This document shows positions 21,197 through 32,367 of a stretch of 64,000 bases of DNA, piece after piece. Below the pieces are notes generated by a model. The model worked only from the letters and a program-made list of their open reading frames with translations, had not been told where the DNA came from and did not search any database. The DNA comes from Argentina anserina (lineage: Eukaryota > Streptophyta > Magnoliopsida > Rosales > Rosaceae). Each line of letters begins with the position of its first letter. Position 1 is the stretch's first letter. Location of the stretch: contig NC_065877.1 in NCBI RefSeq assembly GCF_933775445.1, positions 4,216,001-4,280,000 on the forward strand. The letters are read 5' to 3'. The position numbers and the translations under genes are program-made.

Positions 21197-23082
21197 TGTT
21201 AATTTTCAGTCTACAGAACATTAATAGAACATTAGTACCATAAAAGAAGCAAACCAAGAGAGAAGGAAATGCAAAAAGACACTTTCTTTAGCTTAATTTC
21301 TTACAACAAAACTGAGTGTAAATCGAGTTCTTAAATTACAAAACTCCAGCAAAGCAGCAGCTGCAATATCCCTAGAAAATTAAGAAATGGGTCAAAGTTC
21401 CCACATTTCTCCAAACTCCAAATTGGGTTTGGATTTGGAGCTCGTGCTTGGCTGCTTGCCATTACTAAATTTCAAGTCAACAAAAACATAAACTTGAAAC
21501 AAGTAGGGTTTGTAAGAATCTGGCCGGAAAATCAAAACTTGAAGCAACCAAGGCCAAACAAAAGTATAAGCAAGAACTTGCTTTATATTTCTCACAATAA
21601 AACTTAGTCTTAAACAAGTTCTGGGCTACAGAGTCATGCTCAACATAAACCCTAGAAATGAAATCAGTCAAAAGACTCAAAACTTTGGAATAGAAAAAGA
21701 TGAGGGATGCACACAATGACATTTGGTGTGTGTTATTAAAGCTTAATGTGAAAGATGTCAAGAACTGACATTTACCTCTGGTGTAGAAGAACCAAGGAGC
21801 AAGGAAGCAGACACAAGAGTCCAGACTGTTGCTTTTTTAGTTGTTATGAAGGACTGAAGGAGGCAATACAGTGTTTTTTGAGCAAAGGATCTGTCTTTTA
21901 ATTACTATCCTGGTTTTATTACCGGTAATTGGTCATCAACTGTTGTAACTAATTGTTCCCTCAATCAAAACTTTTCATCTGCAACCTTCAAAAATCAACT
22001 ACCGACAATTGACAAAACGAAGCCAAAATAAATAAAAAGAATGATGAAGAGGAGGCGTGAAGATAGTAAAAAGTTAATTTAACACCTCCACGGCTCCACC
22101 TAAGATACGGAGTGCAAGTAGTAAAAATGTAAAATACAGTATTTCAGTATGATGGAAAGTCGAGGACTCAATTATATTTTGTGAAAATTTTAAGAATCAT
22201 ACATGACAAATACCTCATTCTAAATTAAGGGTAATTTAGTTTCGTTAACTTCAAAACAGTACCTGATGTATAGATTTCGACCCAATAGTTGTAATTGTTG
22301 TTAACCCTCGTTTGTTTCATAATTTGTTGTTTATTTTTCAAGGGTTATTGTGTCCACCATCCTCTCCACCTCGCTCGCATCCACTTCTACAACTCCATCC
22401 ACCACAACTAAACCCTCAACCGTCGCTTCACCATCCAAGCCCTCGACCTCCCAAACAACGTCGCCACACCTGACATCTCCATGTGCCCCGCCATCTTCAC
22501 CAACAAGGAGAAACCACTTCAATGCTTCAATTGGATGGATAGATTATTCAAAGAAACCCAACTCGGTTGGGAGGGATTTTGATATACTTGCACAGTGCAC
22601 ATAGTGAATTGGCTGGAGAAGGGAAAAACACAATTACTCTTACAAATTAGAGAGAAAACCCTACAACATACGGAGGGTTGACGATAGGTACAAATATTGG
22701 GTAGGACTATAGACGTCGTGCACCATTTTGAAGTTAATAAAACTAAATTACCCTTTTTAGAGTGAGACATTTGTCATGTATGGTTCTTCAAATTTTCACT
22801 AATATTTTTGATATGAGGGTTTGAAACACAGCCTAACTGGAAGACTCGTCATCCGTCCGGCCTAGTTTAGGGCACCTTACAGACTTATACCCATGATGAA
22901 GTTGTTGTTGGCAAATGGTCAATCTCTTACTTAAATTTTTCAATTTAATTTAGTTTGTTTGTTTTGATAAGTACTCACTGAAAATCACACAGACATTGTA
23001 TGGTTTTCAGTTTTAATTAATTTTATCAATTCAGTTAAGTTCAATCCAATTTATCAATTACTAGCATTTCTCAAATTATAAG
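21197..23082. other. 5' leader of the PPR gene and spacer
   Basis: Holds the probable 5'-UTR intron (21211-21775). Within it, at about 21400-21460, the complement reads ATGGCAAGCAGCC and on to a short MASSQARAPNPNPI, an echo of the gene's own N-terminal coding start, probably a partial duplication. Around 22350-22600 a serine/threonine/proline-rich open frame lies on the plus strand; I see no family and do not call it. Confidence 0.45.
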
Positions 23083-23095
23083 GATGTAATTTCGA

Positions 23096-24236
23096 ATAAC
23101 GCACAAAATTCTTCATCGATTAGAACGACAGAGAAATAGAAAAATAGAACGCGCTACACGCGCCTGAGGGAATTTCAATGTGCTCATTCCTGTCCGGCAA
23201 TGAGCCCGACCACCATCGTCGGATAGGCCATGTCGTCTCTTGTCGGGTGTTTCGTTGCGGTTTCCTCGATAGGATAGGGGAGATCGTAGTAGTTGGTTGG
23301 AGGGAAGATCCCGTTGAGAGTTGGTTCTTTTTGGGTTCCTCGCGGGGTTGATCAGTAGCGGTTTCTTAGGTGGATCTGTCTGGTTTGTTGACACCGTAAG
23401 TGTGGCGAAAGGATGGTGGCGTCGCGTCTGTGATGTGACCTAGGTCGGGTTTGTTTGATCCAATCTAGGTCCTGGTTTATGTTAATATATCCAACAAGTT
23501 TGGGTCTTGCGTCCTCTTTCTTTGCAGTGGTGGTGATGGTGTCGTGATGGGGTTGTTGCTCTAGTGAGAGTAGTTGTGCTCTAGTGCTCCTTCAACGGTG
23601 GTTGTTGCAGGATTTGGTCTAGACTGGCTAGCGGCGTGCGAGCTTCCTCCCTTCCTCCCTCCAATAAAGTTTGGGCTTGGGCCTTGCTTTTGGGCCCTAC
23701 CCTAGGTTTTCAATTTCTTATTGTTCTTTTTTATTTTGGTTTTTTTATTTAAGCTGCCATTTTGGCAAATAACAAGTCTCTGCATCAGTTTTGTAAGGCT
23801 AGTCGGGCTTATTGTTCGTGTGTGCACTTTTAGTGTTTTGTATGCTTTAGGTAGGCGGCGAGTTCATTATTTTTTCAAATGGTTATTACCGCCTAATGGC
23901 AGGGTGAGACTAAGTGTCGTCAGATCACTTTTTCAGCGACAATATAGTTGGAGAACTGCTTTATTGGACATTATGATATGTAGGCATTGCTTCATCGTTT
24001 TTAGGGCTACATATCTACAATGCTCTCAACTATGTCACTATTGTTATGAAGCAAATAGAGTCGCTATTTGTGTAGTACTCTTTGCTTTGTGTTTTGTTGG
24101 CTACTTATTTGTATTAATCTTTGATCTTATGTCAGGTCTTTGTAATCAGGAGTTTAAGCTTCATGTCCCCCCTTATATTTGATGGTTTCATTAATGAAAA
24201 CTTAAGGGCACCGCACTAGCCCTTACATAAAAAAAA
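23096..24236 (+). mobile_element. LINE-like retroinsertion with poly(A) end and 13-bp target duplication
   Basis: GATGTAATTTCGA at 23083-23095 is repeated exactly at 24237-24249. The 1.1-kb insert between ends in ACATAAAAAAAA. The end (GGCACCGCACTAGCCCTTAC before the A tract) looks like the 3' end of plant L1-type LINEs. No reverse transcriptase frame remains, so it is 5'-truncated or a non-autonomous derivative. Longer open frames inside (for example from 23721) are leucine- and phenylalanine-rich with no domain. Confidence 0.8.
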
Positions 24237-24557
24237 GATGTAATTTCGATGTTAGATTAGAAACAATGGTATCGGCTAATTTTGATGCTTTACATGAATG
24301 TTTCACTTGGTTTGATTCATCTTCAAGTTTCATTAACAACTTTATTTTACGAATGCAAAATGCTCTGTTCTACTTATCGACTAGTATGGTATACAATAAG
24401 TGCATGCATGCCAAAGAAGTTGTGTAACTTGCGTTTCAAACATATTTTTGGATTACATCACTGCTTTTCTTGAAATAAATTTAAGGTGGCAATACTTTGT
24501 TCACCCTCTACTCATTTCACCTCACATTTTAAATTTAACATTAAATTTATTTATTTA

Positions 24558-27312
24558 TGTAATAACCCGATTTTTCGGAACGATGTTTGGTTTGTTTAAT
24601 TTATATAAAGTTGTGAAATTCATTAAAATGAAATTTGCATTACGAAAACTAGAACGGAAACGTTTTCGGAACGTTTATTTAGAAAAAAACGTTACGTTTC
24701 CGCAACGTATATATCGACTTTTATTCCATCGCTCGGTTGCGAAATCTTCCTTCATGAAAGTTGTAGAGCTCGTCGATACGAGTTTGAGAACACGTCACGC
24801 GTTAGAATTGGACATCGTATGTGAAAGTTATTAACGTCGGAAGTTAGTTTCCGATTTTGGAAACAGTATAAAAGGGAAAATTTTCAGTTTAGGGTTTCCA
24901 TATTTGGAAACCCCTATATCTCTCTCCCTTTCCGCCTCCCTCCCTTTCTCTCTCCCCGAAACCTCTCCCTCTCTCCTTCAGAAATTTCTCCGACTCGATC
25001 CGGCAAACTCCGGCCTCCATGTCTCTCACCGCCGGCCCAGGAAGTGTCGTGCGACCCTCCACAGTCGACCCCGAGGTCGACGCACCTCCTCGCGCCGCCG
25101 TGAGCCTTCACGCTCTAACCCGAGGCTTGAACTCCATCGCCACAGTCGAGCTCCGTCTCCGGCGACCTCCGGTGGTTCTCTAGCTTGTCGAGGTAAGGGT
25201 TTTGCATGTGTGATGGATTGGTGTAATTTTTTTGTTGATTTGATGAAGTTTTGGTGTGGATCGGAGGGGGGAGGAGCGGAGAGAGAGGGGGGGAGACTTT
25301 GTCGCATTGAGTGGCGCGTGTGGGGGCGTGGAGTAGTATAGGGGCGGCGTGAGGCCGTGGGAAGGAAGAGGAGGAGGAGAGGAAAGTTTTGGAGGCGGCG
25401 GTCGCGTGCTACGCGCCGGCCTTAAGCTCAACGCGTATGCCCCACGCGCCGCCACGTGCGGCGACACGTGAACAGTGTTTCCAAATGGTAAAATTGTAAT
25501 TTATTTTTACGTGCGGTAAATATAAAAATGATTTACGTACGGTAAATGTAAATTTTATTTTACGTATGGTAAATGTAAATATAAATTACTTTCAGTAAAT
25601 GTAAAAAGTAATTTCGGAAGGGTAATTCAGTAATTATTATTTACTGAGACAGTATTTACATTTGAATGGTATTTGTACGTATAGAAATACGTAAACAGTA
25701 TGTACATGTACAGAGATAAGTAATTGATGTGTATTTGTACAAAAATACGTGAACAGTAACCCCCGTGAACAGTAATTTCGTAAAACCAGAAATTGCTGAA
25801 CAGTAACTTATTATTACTGTTTCGCCATTTAAAGTTTACGAAACGTTTCTAAATTCTTTTCTTATCTTTTTAAGGTGATCAATAAATCAAGGAAATGAAT
25901 TATATTCGGAAATTGTGGAATTACTTATCTCTGTACATGTATAGAGATAAGTAATTGATGTGTATTTGTACAGAAATACGTGAATAGTAAATACGTGAAC
26001 AGTAGCCCCGTGAACAATAATTTCGTAAAACCAGAAATTGCTGAACAGTAACTTATTATTACTGTTTCGCCATTTAAAGTTTACGAAACGTTTCTAAATT
26101 CTTTTCTTATCTTTTTAAGGTGATCAATAAATCAAGGAAATGAATTATATTCGGAAATTGTGGAATTACGCTCGAGTTGATAAGGTGAGTAAAATCTCAC
26201 ATATTTACGAATCTACCCTTGTGGAAATTCAAGATTTTGCAAGAGTTTTAAATATTGAAATACGACATGTATATGATATAGTGGAATATATATATTTGTA
26301 TAAATGGTAAATATGTATATATATATATATATATATAGTTTTCTATATTATATACTGTTATGAATTCATTGTGAATATGTCATTTTGATGACTAGAATTA
26401 TATATTGAGCATGTCGAGTTAATTTGTACAATATGAGGTGATGATTATTGTATGTGATTTTAACATGGAGTTTGTTAAAATGTGTTTATGTCTTCGGACC
26501 AGTCTTCAGACGTGTTTGGCAAGTCAAACCTAGCCTTTGGCCGGGCGAAAGTTACGATACAGTTAGAGCTCTAGTCTGTCTGCCGAAGTATTGCATGTGA
26601 GGTATTAGATGGGTTATCGGCTCATAGTACTCATATTTTGGATGTTGGGTAGCAGAAGGTTGCCCAATATCGGCGGTGTACTACGTGAGGGGTAACATAT
26701 GTGTACCAGCGTTCATTAGTACCCGTATTATAAATGTATTTGGATAACCATAAGGGTTGCCCAATTTCTCATGAGCACTTCCTTTCATATGTTTTGGACA
26801 ACCAGATGGGCCGTCCATTGACTTATGAGTGCATTTATATTTGTTGATTAGTGGATTTTCGTATATATTGATATGCGATTTATATTTTCATTTTACTCAT
26901 ACGAGCTATAAAACTTACCGGGTTTGTGTTTACAATCCCGGTGCACCAATTCAATGGTATAAGGGATAATTCCGCAGGTGTTGATTAATGGAGATCGAGG
27001 GACAACTCTGAAGACTCGAAGTTGTTTATTATCCTACTTGTGGTGAGGTTTTTATTGTGGATTTGTGTGTGAGAACTTGTGAGGATTTATTTGTGGGTTT
27101 TGTGAGAGATTGTGAGGATTATTACATTTCCATTTTTATGTAATGTTGGATTATAAATTTGGTTTGTAATAATTGGTTTGTCTGAGTTGTATTGTGAACT
27201 CAGTAATGATCCGTTGTGGCATTTAAAATGATTTCAATTCATTGAGATTGTTTTGGTGTTTCACGACTTTGAAATTTTGAGATTTTATGCTCGAAATTTT
27301 GGGGTCGTTACA
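24558..27312 (+). mobile_element. Complete solo LTR, family 1
   Basis: 2755 bp from TGTAATAACCCGATTTTTCG to GAAATTTTGGGGTCGTTACA. The flanks are ATTTA and ATTTC, a 5-bp target duplication with one change. A TATAAAAG box at about 24868 is followed by a CT-rich leader, and the matching box is also present in the copy at 1-1039, which fixes the sense strand. GTGAACAGT recurs many times between 25460 and 26060. No internal coding region or second LTR is adjacent, so recombination has left a solo LTR. Length and TG...CA ends fit long-LTR Ty3/gypsy elements (for example Tekay-like), but the lineage cannot be proved without protein domains. Confidence 0.85.
25704..26167 (+). repeat. Tandem duplication inside the LTR
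   Basis: Two nearly identical copies of about 230-245 bp, each running from GAGATAAGTAATTGATGTG through CCAGAAATTGCTGAACAGTA to GAAATTGTGGAATTAC. The offset between copies changes from 231 to 245 bases because the second copy has about 14 extra bases. Confidence 0.85.
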
Positions 27313-28274
27313 ATTTCACCCACTTATTTTTCCAAAACTGTTCTTAGATGATATATCAAATTGAAAAAAAAAATTAGAGACAATATTTTAATTAATTTAC
27401 AGCAATATAAAAGGAATGATACAGTTTCCAAATAGAATCATAATCTGATTCATATATTTCTTTCTTAATTATATATATATATATATTTTTAAAAATAAGT
27501 ATTTATCTAATATAAATGTCAAAAAATTCATAGATTAACAAAATAGAATCATAATCTGATTAATATATTTCTTTCTTAATTATATATTTCTTTTCTAAAA
27601 AAATTAAGTTTTTATCTAATATAAATGCCAAAAAAATCATATATTATCAACTTTGAGCAATGAAAAACGATTGATTTTGGTGTTAGAATTTTTATTTGTA
27701 ATGTTCACCAGGTATTATAAAAATGTTATTAAGTTGACACTAATGATTTATGATTTGAATAAGAAATATCATATGATTATCGAATAGAAAATATGAAAAT
27801 TTTCAATGAATAAGAGATAATTGTTTTTAAATCAGGTGGAAAATATTAATATTTTATGACAAATTAAATATTTTTTTGTATATATATAATTAATTAATTA
27901 TGTATTTTAAAAAATTAGTGTACTTAATAGTCATTTTGCACTTAAATAATATATTCTTTCAGTAATTGAAATTTTTGTGGAGTGAACAAATGAGTTAGTA
28001 GGGTGATAATAACCGCCCTTAAATTTTTAAGTTATCATTTCATTCAAAACATGTGGCTGGCAAAAGAGAGCCCTGATCGATTTGTAGTTTTGTACTACAT
28101 ACTTTTCCCATTAGATTGCAAGTGCATTACATTACAAGTAGAACATTAACGCTAATGAAACATAATAATTAGATTAATAAAAACTTATTAATTCATTAAA
28201 CATCAGTTCTTAACAGTACTAATCAAACTCCAACGAAATAGTTCTTAACTAATTAATGACCATTACCAATTAAT
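27313..28274. other. AT-rich spacer with a local duplication
   Basis: A block with AATAGAATCATAATCTGATT and ATTTATCTAATATAAATG appears twice (about 27432-27540 and 27540-27650), a direct duplication of about 110 bp. Otherwise AT-rich non-coding sequence. Confidence 0.6.
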
Positions 28275-28520
28275 CTATTTCCCTAATAAAATGTTGATGA
28301 CATTCTTAGCCAAACGTCCTCTTCTGCCCTTGAGAACATCCATCATTTTGCCGACAACAACGTACTCCTCCATGACGCCGGTATAGGTCACTACATCCGG
28401 CATGAAACCCTGGTCGATTTGAGTATACATCTCCACAGCCTCGAGCTCGTGGCCTTTTGTGAGCAGAGCGTCGAACATCTTGACCACATTGCTGATGATG
28501 CCTTCGGTGGTTTGCACCTT
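28275..28520 (-). pseudogene. PPR gene copy G, internally deleted
   Basis: The frame TTEGIISNVVKMFDALLTKG, then MPDVVTYTGVMEEYVVVGKM, runs straight into MDVLKGRRGRLAKNVINILL and GK stop. In the paralogues about 90-100 residues (the remaining PPR repeats) lie between the TGV...EEY repeat and the KGRRG tail; here they are cleanly missing and the frame is kept. Upstream of 28520 the sequence is not convincingly coding, though a TTGTGATCAG acceptor-like site precedes the frame. Too short to fold as a PPR array, so a remnant. Confidence 0.7.
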
Positions 28521-30936
28521 CTGCCGCCAGTGCCGAACCCGAACTGATCACAACAAAAACTAATATATACATTTTTAAATTGAAACATCCTCTACACTCA
28601 CCTACACCCAAATCTCTCATCACACCCAATTCTTTCACACACCCTAAATTCTATTCTTCACTTCGTTTCCCAACTGCCCAACCTCAAAGATTAAAGCCCT
28701 AATTTCTAAATTAACTAAATCCCTAAATTAAATTGACTGATTCCACTTAAGGTCTTGAGATTGAGCTCCACGCTCCATCACAACACTATCATCCTCTGTC
28801 TCGGCTTCCTCCTTGGATTGAATTGGGAATTTGGGGAATCTGATTGTATTTGGCAATCTGAGGTGATGAAATTGAGATTCGAGTTTAGTTTTACTTCTAT
28901 TAATTATTTTGATTCTTCTGATTTTGAGTTTTAGTTAAGTTGATACTTGATTTTTGTTTGCTACTTTTCTTAATTTTTATGTGTTCTAGTTGTGGATTTT
29001 AATGCGTTAGAATTTCGTACTTCTATTGATTTTTATTGTTGAGGGAAGATCGGAAGAATCAAGAGAATGAACAAAGAAGAAACAACTTTTAGTAAGCTTA
29101 GTTAAATTTAAACTATCAACTGGAAAATGCACGTGTTTTTAAAAAATTATCGACTCGTAAAATTAAATTTTATTAGTTTAATTTTTTATTGTATACATTT
29201 GAGGGATTAAACTTATTATGTTCATTTTAACTTAGTGTATTCATTTTGATTTCAATTAATAAAATTTTCTCACACCGTTGAGATTCTCACTATTCTCTTC
29301 TTTATCAGTTTAGAACTTCAAGCATCTAATTAACCATCTAGAATCCGCCACTGAGTTCGGAGTTGTAAGGACGATCAAGGAGCTTGGACGTGTCGATAGG
29401 AAGGTGGCTGTTTTGTTTTCCTCGTCGAGTTTGAGCTTGGCCGTACCCAAGGTCAGTATAGGCTTGTCATCGTCGTGTTTTGAGCCTGAGCTGCCGGCGC
29501 CGGTGAAGTGAACGTTGAATTTCATCATGGTGGTGTTGCTGAGTGAATTGTTGCGGCTAGCTAGCACAGTAGCACGAACTAACTTTCTCTGTTCTCATAT
29601 GGTTTGGGTAAAGTGAGGAAGATGGGGATGGAGAATCGGATCCTTATTGAAAAGAAAGAGGAGAAAGAGTTAAGATTAGTTAGAGTCGACTGAGAGGAGG
29701 CAGTGAAAAATAATGTTAGCTTGTTACAGTGGAGATAAATGGAGCAGGGTTCCATTTTTGTGAAAGATAGCTTAGCCATACTCGAAAGTGAAACAGTCTT
29801 GTCATTTCGAATGGAAAGCCATGCCTGCATGCCAGATATAATTGATGCCTTTACACGTATTGTATTTTCGATATAATTGACGCCATTAAACGATCGAAGG
29901 TTGTGTACCGTTGGAACTTGGAGGATAGATATGTTGATTACACATATAGGTTGACGCAGCTAGGCTGCACGCCTGAACATTTTAGCATCCACCGAACCAA
30001 AAATTGCAGATCAATGAATATGGTGGTCCGAGTTCTTCCTTTGCCATATATGAGCAGGTGTTATCTTCCCTTAGTGATACATGAATCTAATTATCTAACT
30101 TGAGGCTTAGCATGACCTTAAGCATTTGAATCAATTATTGCGCAATATGTAGATCACCAGAGGTTATGCTAAAATTTAATATAGATTCATAAAATTTGAT
30201 CGAGAAATTAACCAATCAATAACATTTTGTAGATCAGCAGCGGTCGAAGTATCTTCCAAATGTCATGAGGACATCACTCAAATCAGTTGATCAGTGTCGA
30301 GAGGCATCATGTACATCGAATCATTGTCCTGTCGTCTCGTTTTACTGTTTCTTTATGTTAGCCACCAACCAGACTGCTATACATGAATGTGATATAGTAC
30401 TACAACCTGTGGTCTCTATCTTGTGATTTGAAGGAAAGAAAACAATTCTGTGTAGACTGTAGACCTTGTAAAAACGAAGAAGTTGAAAGACAACACCCAC
30501 AACAGTAGTACGTTTTACTGGGGAAAAGTTTAATGGTTAAATGTGATCGAAAATTGTGTCCATTGGTAGCTGACATTAAGGTTTAAACATGGCAGTTGAA
30601 GCAGTTTGTAGATATCGGGTGAAACTCTGTTTATCTATCTTGGCATTCGACTATTCATGTGTTCAAGAAAATGAAGATGTCATACACATCACACATTGTA
30701 AATGTACATGTAATGATTTATGATCAAAGATAAACAAATGATCATTTCTGGGCAGAAAAACAGGATTTTGTTCATGATTTTGTTGTCTAGTTAACTTAAA
30801 CTCATAGCATTATAGCAAACACATTTCCTAATTGTTTTGAACAATCAGACATAAACAAATATTGATCATTTCTGGGCAGAAGTTGATCATAGTTTTGGTC
30901 TGTTCTAGCTGGTGAATGCAATCATAAAACACAAAT
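28521..30936. other. Spacer with a possible N-terminal PPR remnant
   Basis: At 29310-29567 (minus) a frame reads ASRNNSLSNTTMMKFNVHF, loosely like the N-terminus MASSSSDSNTTISK of the module-1 proteins, so it may be a relic of another copy; similarity is weak. The rest shows no gene. A phrase ATGATCATTTCTGGGCAGAA is repeated near 30740 and 30865 with small changes. Confidence 0.35.
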
Positions 30937-31710
30937 CTACTTTCCAAAGAGAATGTTGATGACACTTCTAACCACACCTCCCCTTCTACCCTTCATCACC
31001 TCCCTCACCGCCTTCTCATCCGCCACAAACCCCTTCCCTCTCATCTCCTCCAGCAGCTCGCTCGCCTCCTCCGCCTTCTCCTCCCCCGCCAACGCCTCCA
31101 ACACCGCCACATACGTCCCCGCATTGGGCCGCATTCCCTTCCCCAACATCTCCACCACATACTTCTTCGCCTCCCCTACAAACTTCTCCTCCGTAGCGAG
31201 TGCCTTGATGAGCACGCTATAAGTGTACGCATTCGGCGCCACCCCGCAGGCCAGCATCCGCATGTAGACCTTGAGCGCGTCTCTCGGCTTCCCGGCGGCG
31301 GCGTAGGCCTCGATGACGGCGGTGTGGGCCACCACGTCGGGCATTTGGCCCTTGTCTTTAATGTGGGCGAAGAGCTGTAACGCCTCGTGGGTGAGGCCGT
31401 CTCTGGACAAAGCGTCGAACATCTTGACTGCATTGGTTTGTAGCCCATCTGAACGCATCTTGTGGAAGACTTCTTGTAAGTCTGTTGGGTCGTCTGAGAA
31501 CGGTGGGTTCTTGTTGAACGGGTCGTACGGAGGAGGGAGGGGAGAAGACGACTTGTCGTTTGGTTTGGTGTGCGGTGGTGGGGGGTTGTCGTCTTCGTCG
31601 TCGGAGGGTAGAGAGAAGTTGACGAGGGTGGAGCGTTTGGTGGTGGGCTCGGAGGTGAAGAGGCGGAAGGGAGAGCGAAGAGCAGAGCGAGATATCAATC
31701 GGGCGGCCAT
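30937..31710 (-). CDS. Compact PPR protein, probably mitochondrial (At4g38150-like)
   Basis: Intact single-exon gene of 257 residues. The N-terminus MAARLISRSALRSPFRLFTS is rich in Arg and Ser with no acidic residue, a typical mitochondrial presequence. A proline-rich linker follows, then DDPTDLQEVFHKM. Four P-type PPR repeats occupy about residues 90-232: TNAVKMFDALSRDGL, VVAHTAVIEAYAAAGKPRDA, AYTYSVLIKALATEEKF, AGTYVAVLEALAGEEKA. It ends with the family tail REVMKGRRGGVVRSVINILF and GK. Its stop context is GGA AAG TAG, with no GT, unlike the splice-competent GGT of the double-module genes. The coding sequence is GC-rich against its AT-rich flanks. It probably represents the ancestral state of the local family and acts in organellar RNA binding. 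Confidence 0.85.
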   Translation of the reverse strand: MAARLISRSALRSPFRLFTSEPTTKRSTLVNFSLPSDDEDDNPPPPHTKPNDKSSSPLPPPYDPFNKNPPFSDDPTDLQEVFHKMRSDGLQTNAVKMFDALSRDGLTHEALQLFAHIKDKGQMPDVVAHTAVIEAYAAAGKPRDALKVYMRMLACGVAPNAYTYSVLIKALATEEKFVGEAKKYVVEMLGKGMRPNAGTYVAVLEALAGEEKAEEASELLEEMRGKGFVADEKAVREVMKGRRGGVVRSVINILFGK

Positions 31711-32367
31711 TGTTGGTTGCTCTGTTCAGTATCTGAGAGCAGCGACGGAAGACACGGTGGCGTTATAGTCCCCTTTTGTGCTATGACATTATTTCTTGTG
31801 TTGGGCCGGGTCGGGTCTCAGGTTGGATAAAATTAGGTGGTAATGGGTTTTGGCCCAATGCACTTTCTGCGGAGCCCTATTGAGTTACATGAATTCATGG
31901 CAACCTTTAGAATCTTGAAGGGGATTGGCTTTCGACACTGTAGGTGAAAATGGAGTGTTCCTTTGAAACTTGACCACGCTTGCAAGAGGTAAGTGTTGAA
32001 GAGATGACCTAATTTATGCATGTTTACTTGGGATTGCTCTCCCTGAAGTAATTATATTTGTCATTCTCAATGTTTTGTGAGAGCTAGCTAGCTGTTGTTT
32101 GTAGTTTGTACTTGTACTACTGGTTCAGAACTATCTGCTTTGCCATTTGGATTGCGCTGGAAAACTGATAATTACTCATTTTATTACCTTGTTCATATCA
32201 AATTGATCATCTGCGTTCCTTGGTCAGACAGAAAGAATCATTCATTCATTCTCTAATAATAATTGCCTTGTGCTATTTATATAGTAATGAACATCATGCA
32301 TTTAGTCAAGTCCTCCTTAAAAAGGGTTGCACTTGCTGTGTGCTTTTGACTTGTATCAGCTGCTACC
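31711..32367. other. Divergent intergenic region (PPR gene and LRR gene 1)
   Basis: Shared upstream DNA of the minus-strand PPR gene and the plus-strand LRR gene. From about 32090 to 32320 it is similar to 36180-36400 upstream of LRR gene 2 (for example GCCATTTGGATTG, then ATATCAAATT, then CATCATGCAT), so the duplication included the promoter. Confidence 0.6.

Noticed and set aside
22350..22604. Ser/Thr/Pro-rich 84-residue frame
   Set aside because: Low complexity, no family similarity, no splice or start context; another frame of the same stretch looks equally protein-like, so no call.
23721..24182. 153-residue frame rich in Phe, Leu and Cys
   Set aside because: Inside the LINE-like insert's 3' non-coding part; no reverse transcriptase or other domain.
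24904..25467. GC-rich open frames of 93-145 residues on both strands
   Set aside because: They lie inside the solo LTR leader, overlap each other on opposite strands and are Arg/Pro/Ser-rich without a domain.
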